From Bradyrhizobium manausense (lineage in GTDB: Bacteria > Pseudomonadota > Alphaproteobacteria > Rhizobiales > Xanthobacteraceae): a stretch of 64,000 nt of DNA. Where the stretch lies: assembly GCF_001440035.1 (NCBI RefSeq), contig NZ_LJYG01000026.1, positions 1 to 64,000 on the forward strand. Reading direction: 5' to 3'. A program made the position numbers and the translations under genes. This document shows, in pieces, positions 63,925 through 64,000 of this stretch. Under the pieces are notes generated by a model. The model ran no database searches. It was given only the letters and a program-made list of their open reading frames with translations, and had not been told where the DNA came from. How positions within the stretch are numbered: position 1 is the stretch's first letter; every line of letters starts with the position of its first letter.

Positions 63925-64000
63925 ATGGCCCTCCTGGAGACGCACAATCTCACAGCCTTCTACGGGGACTTCCAGGCGCTCTACGGCATCGACACCACGC
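63925..64000 (+). CDS. livF: ABC importer ATP-binding protein (LivF-like), partial at window edge
   Basis: Starts MALLETHNLTAFYGDFQALY 3 bases after livG and runs off the window. The A-loop aromatic (FYGDFQAL) is the usual LivF start. Only 25 residues are visible. Confidence 0.75.
   Translation, partial: MALLETHNLTAFYGDFQALYGIDTT

Overview
The window reads as an accessory region of an alphaproteobacterium, most likely Bradyrhizobium or a close relative. The evidence is protein-level resemblance across many genes, high-GC coding in the metabolic parts, DUF736, DUF3422 and rhizobial-type integrase remnants, and dense decayed IS3, IS110, IS256 and IS66 elements. The species assignment is an inference; there is no rRNA or core marker here.

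Layout. Positions 1-8.5 kb are a graveyard: an IS3 element cut by the window edge, hipA-like and GntR remnants, a large serine recombinase, an IS110 tail, a metallophosphoesterase with a replaced C-terminus and a doubly frameshifted cspA. Positions 8.5-11.8 kb hold a truncated cluster of the kind found beside tellurite-resistance (ter) genes: PRTase-TRSP, HAD hydrolase, StiP/PELOTA protein and a cut HpcH-type lyase. A fold-III PLP decarboxylase follows at 12.3-13.5 kb. Positions 14.4-21.8 kb (minus strand) carry a complete copper membrane monooxygenase operon, pmoC-pmoA-pmoB-like with all recognised copper ligands, followed by an unknown anchored protein, CopC and a CopD-cytochrome c-thioredoxin-like fusion; a PCuAC copper chaperone lies just beyond. 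Positions 24.5-33.2 kb (minus strand) carry a tightly coupled biosynthetic operon: lysine/ornithine N-hydroxylase, a cupin-methionyl-tRNA-synthetase-like didomain protein, two ATP-grasp ligases, a saccharopine-dehydrogenase-like enzyme and an MFS exporter. The first two genes are the signature of hydrazine (N-N bond) synthetases.

At 34.1 kb a tRNA-Arg(CCG) lacking three anticodon-stem bases precedes a broken tyrosine integrase, marking an old island end. At 35.1-41.1 kb an IS3 element was split by IS110 elements; the first IS110 transposase is itself interrupted by a group II intron whose removal restores a perfect 339-residue frame.

From 44 kb onward the sequence is ordered catabolic DNA: two tandem AraC regulators, an operon (FMN reductase, MFS, acyl-CoA-dehydrogenase-like monooxygenase, alpha/beta hydrolase, DUF1330, SDR, periplasmic binding protein), a third AraC paralogue, then a hydroxyquinol route (maleylacetate reductase, hydroxyquinol 1,2-dioxygenase, FAD phenol hydroxylase), a divergent two-component HpaB-type monooxygenase with flavin reductase, an IclR regulator and the start of a branched-chain-amino-acid-type ABC importer. 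Palindromic sites GTTCGAWTATCGAAC mark the IclR-controlled promoters, and repeated TGTGCAG-type motifs mark the probable AraC-controlled ones.
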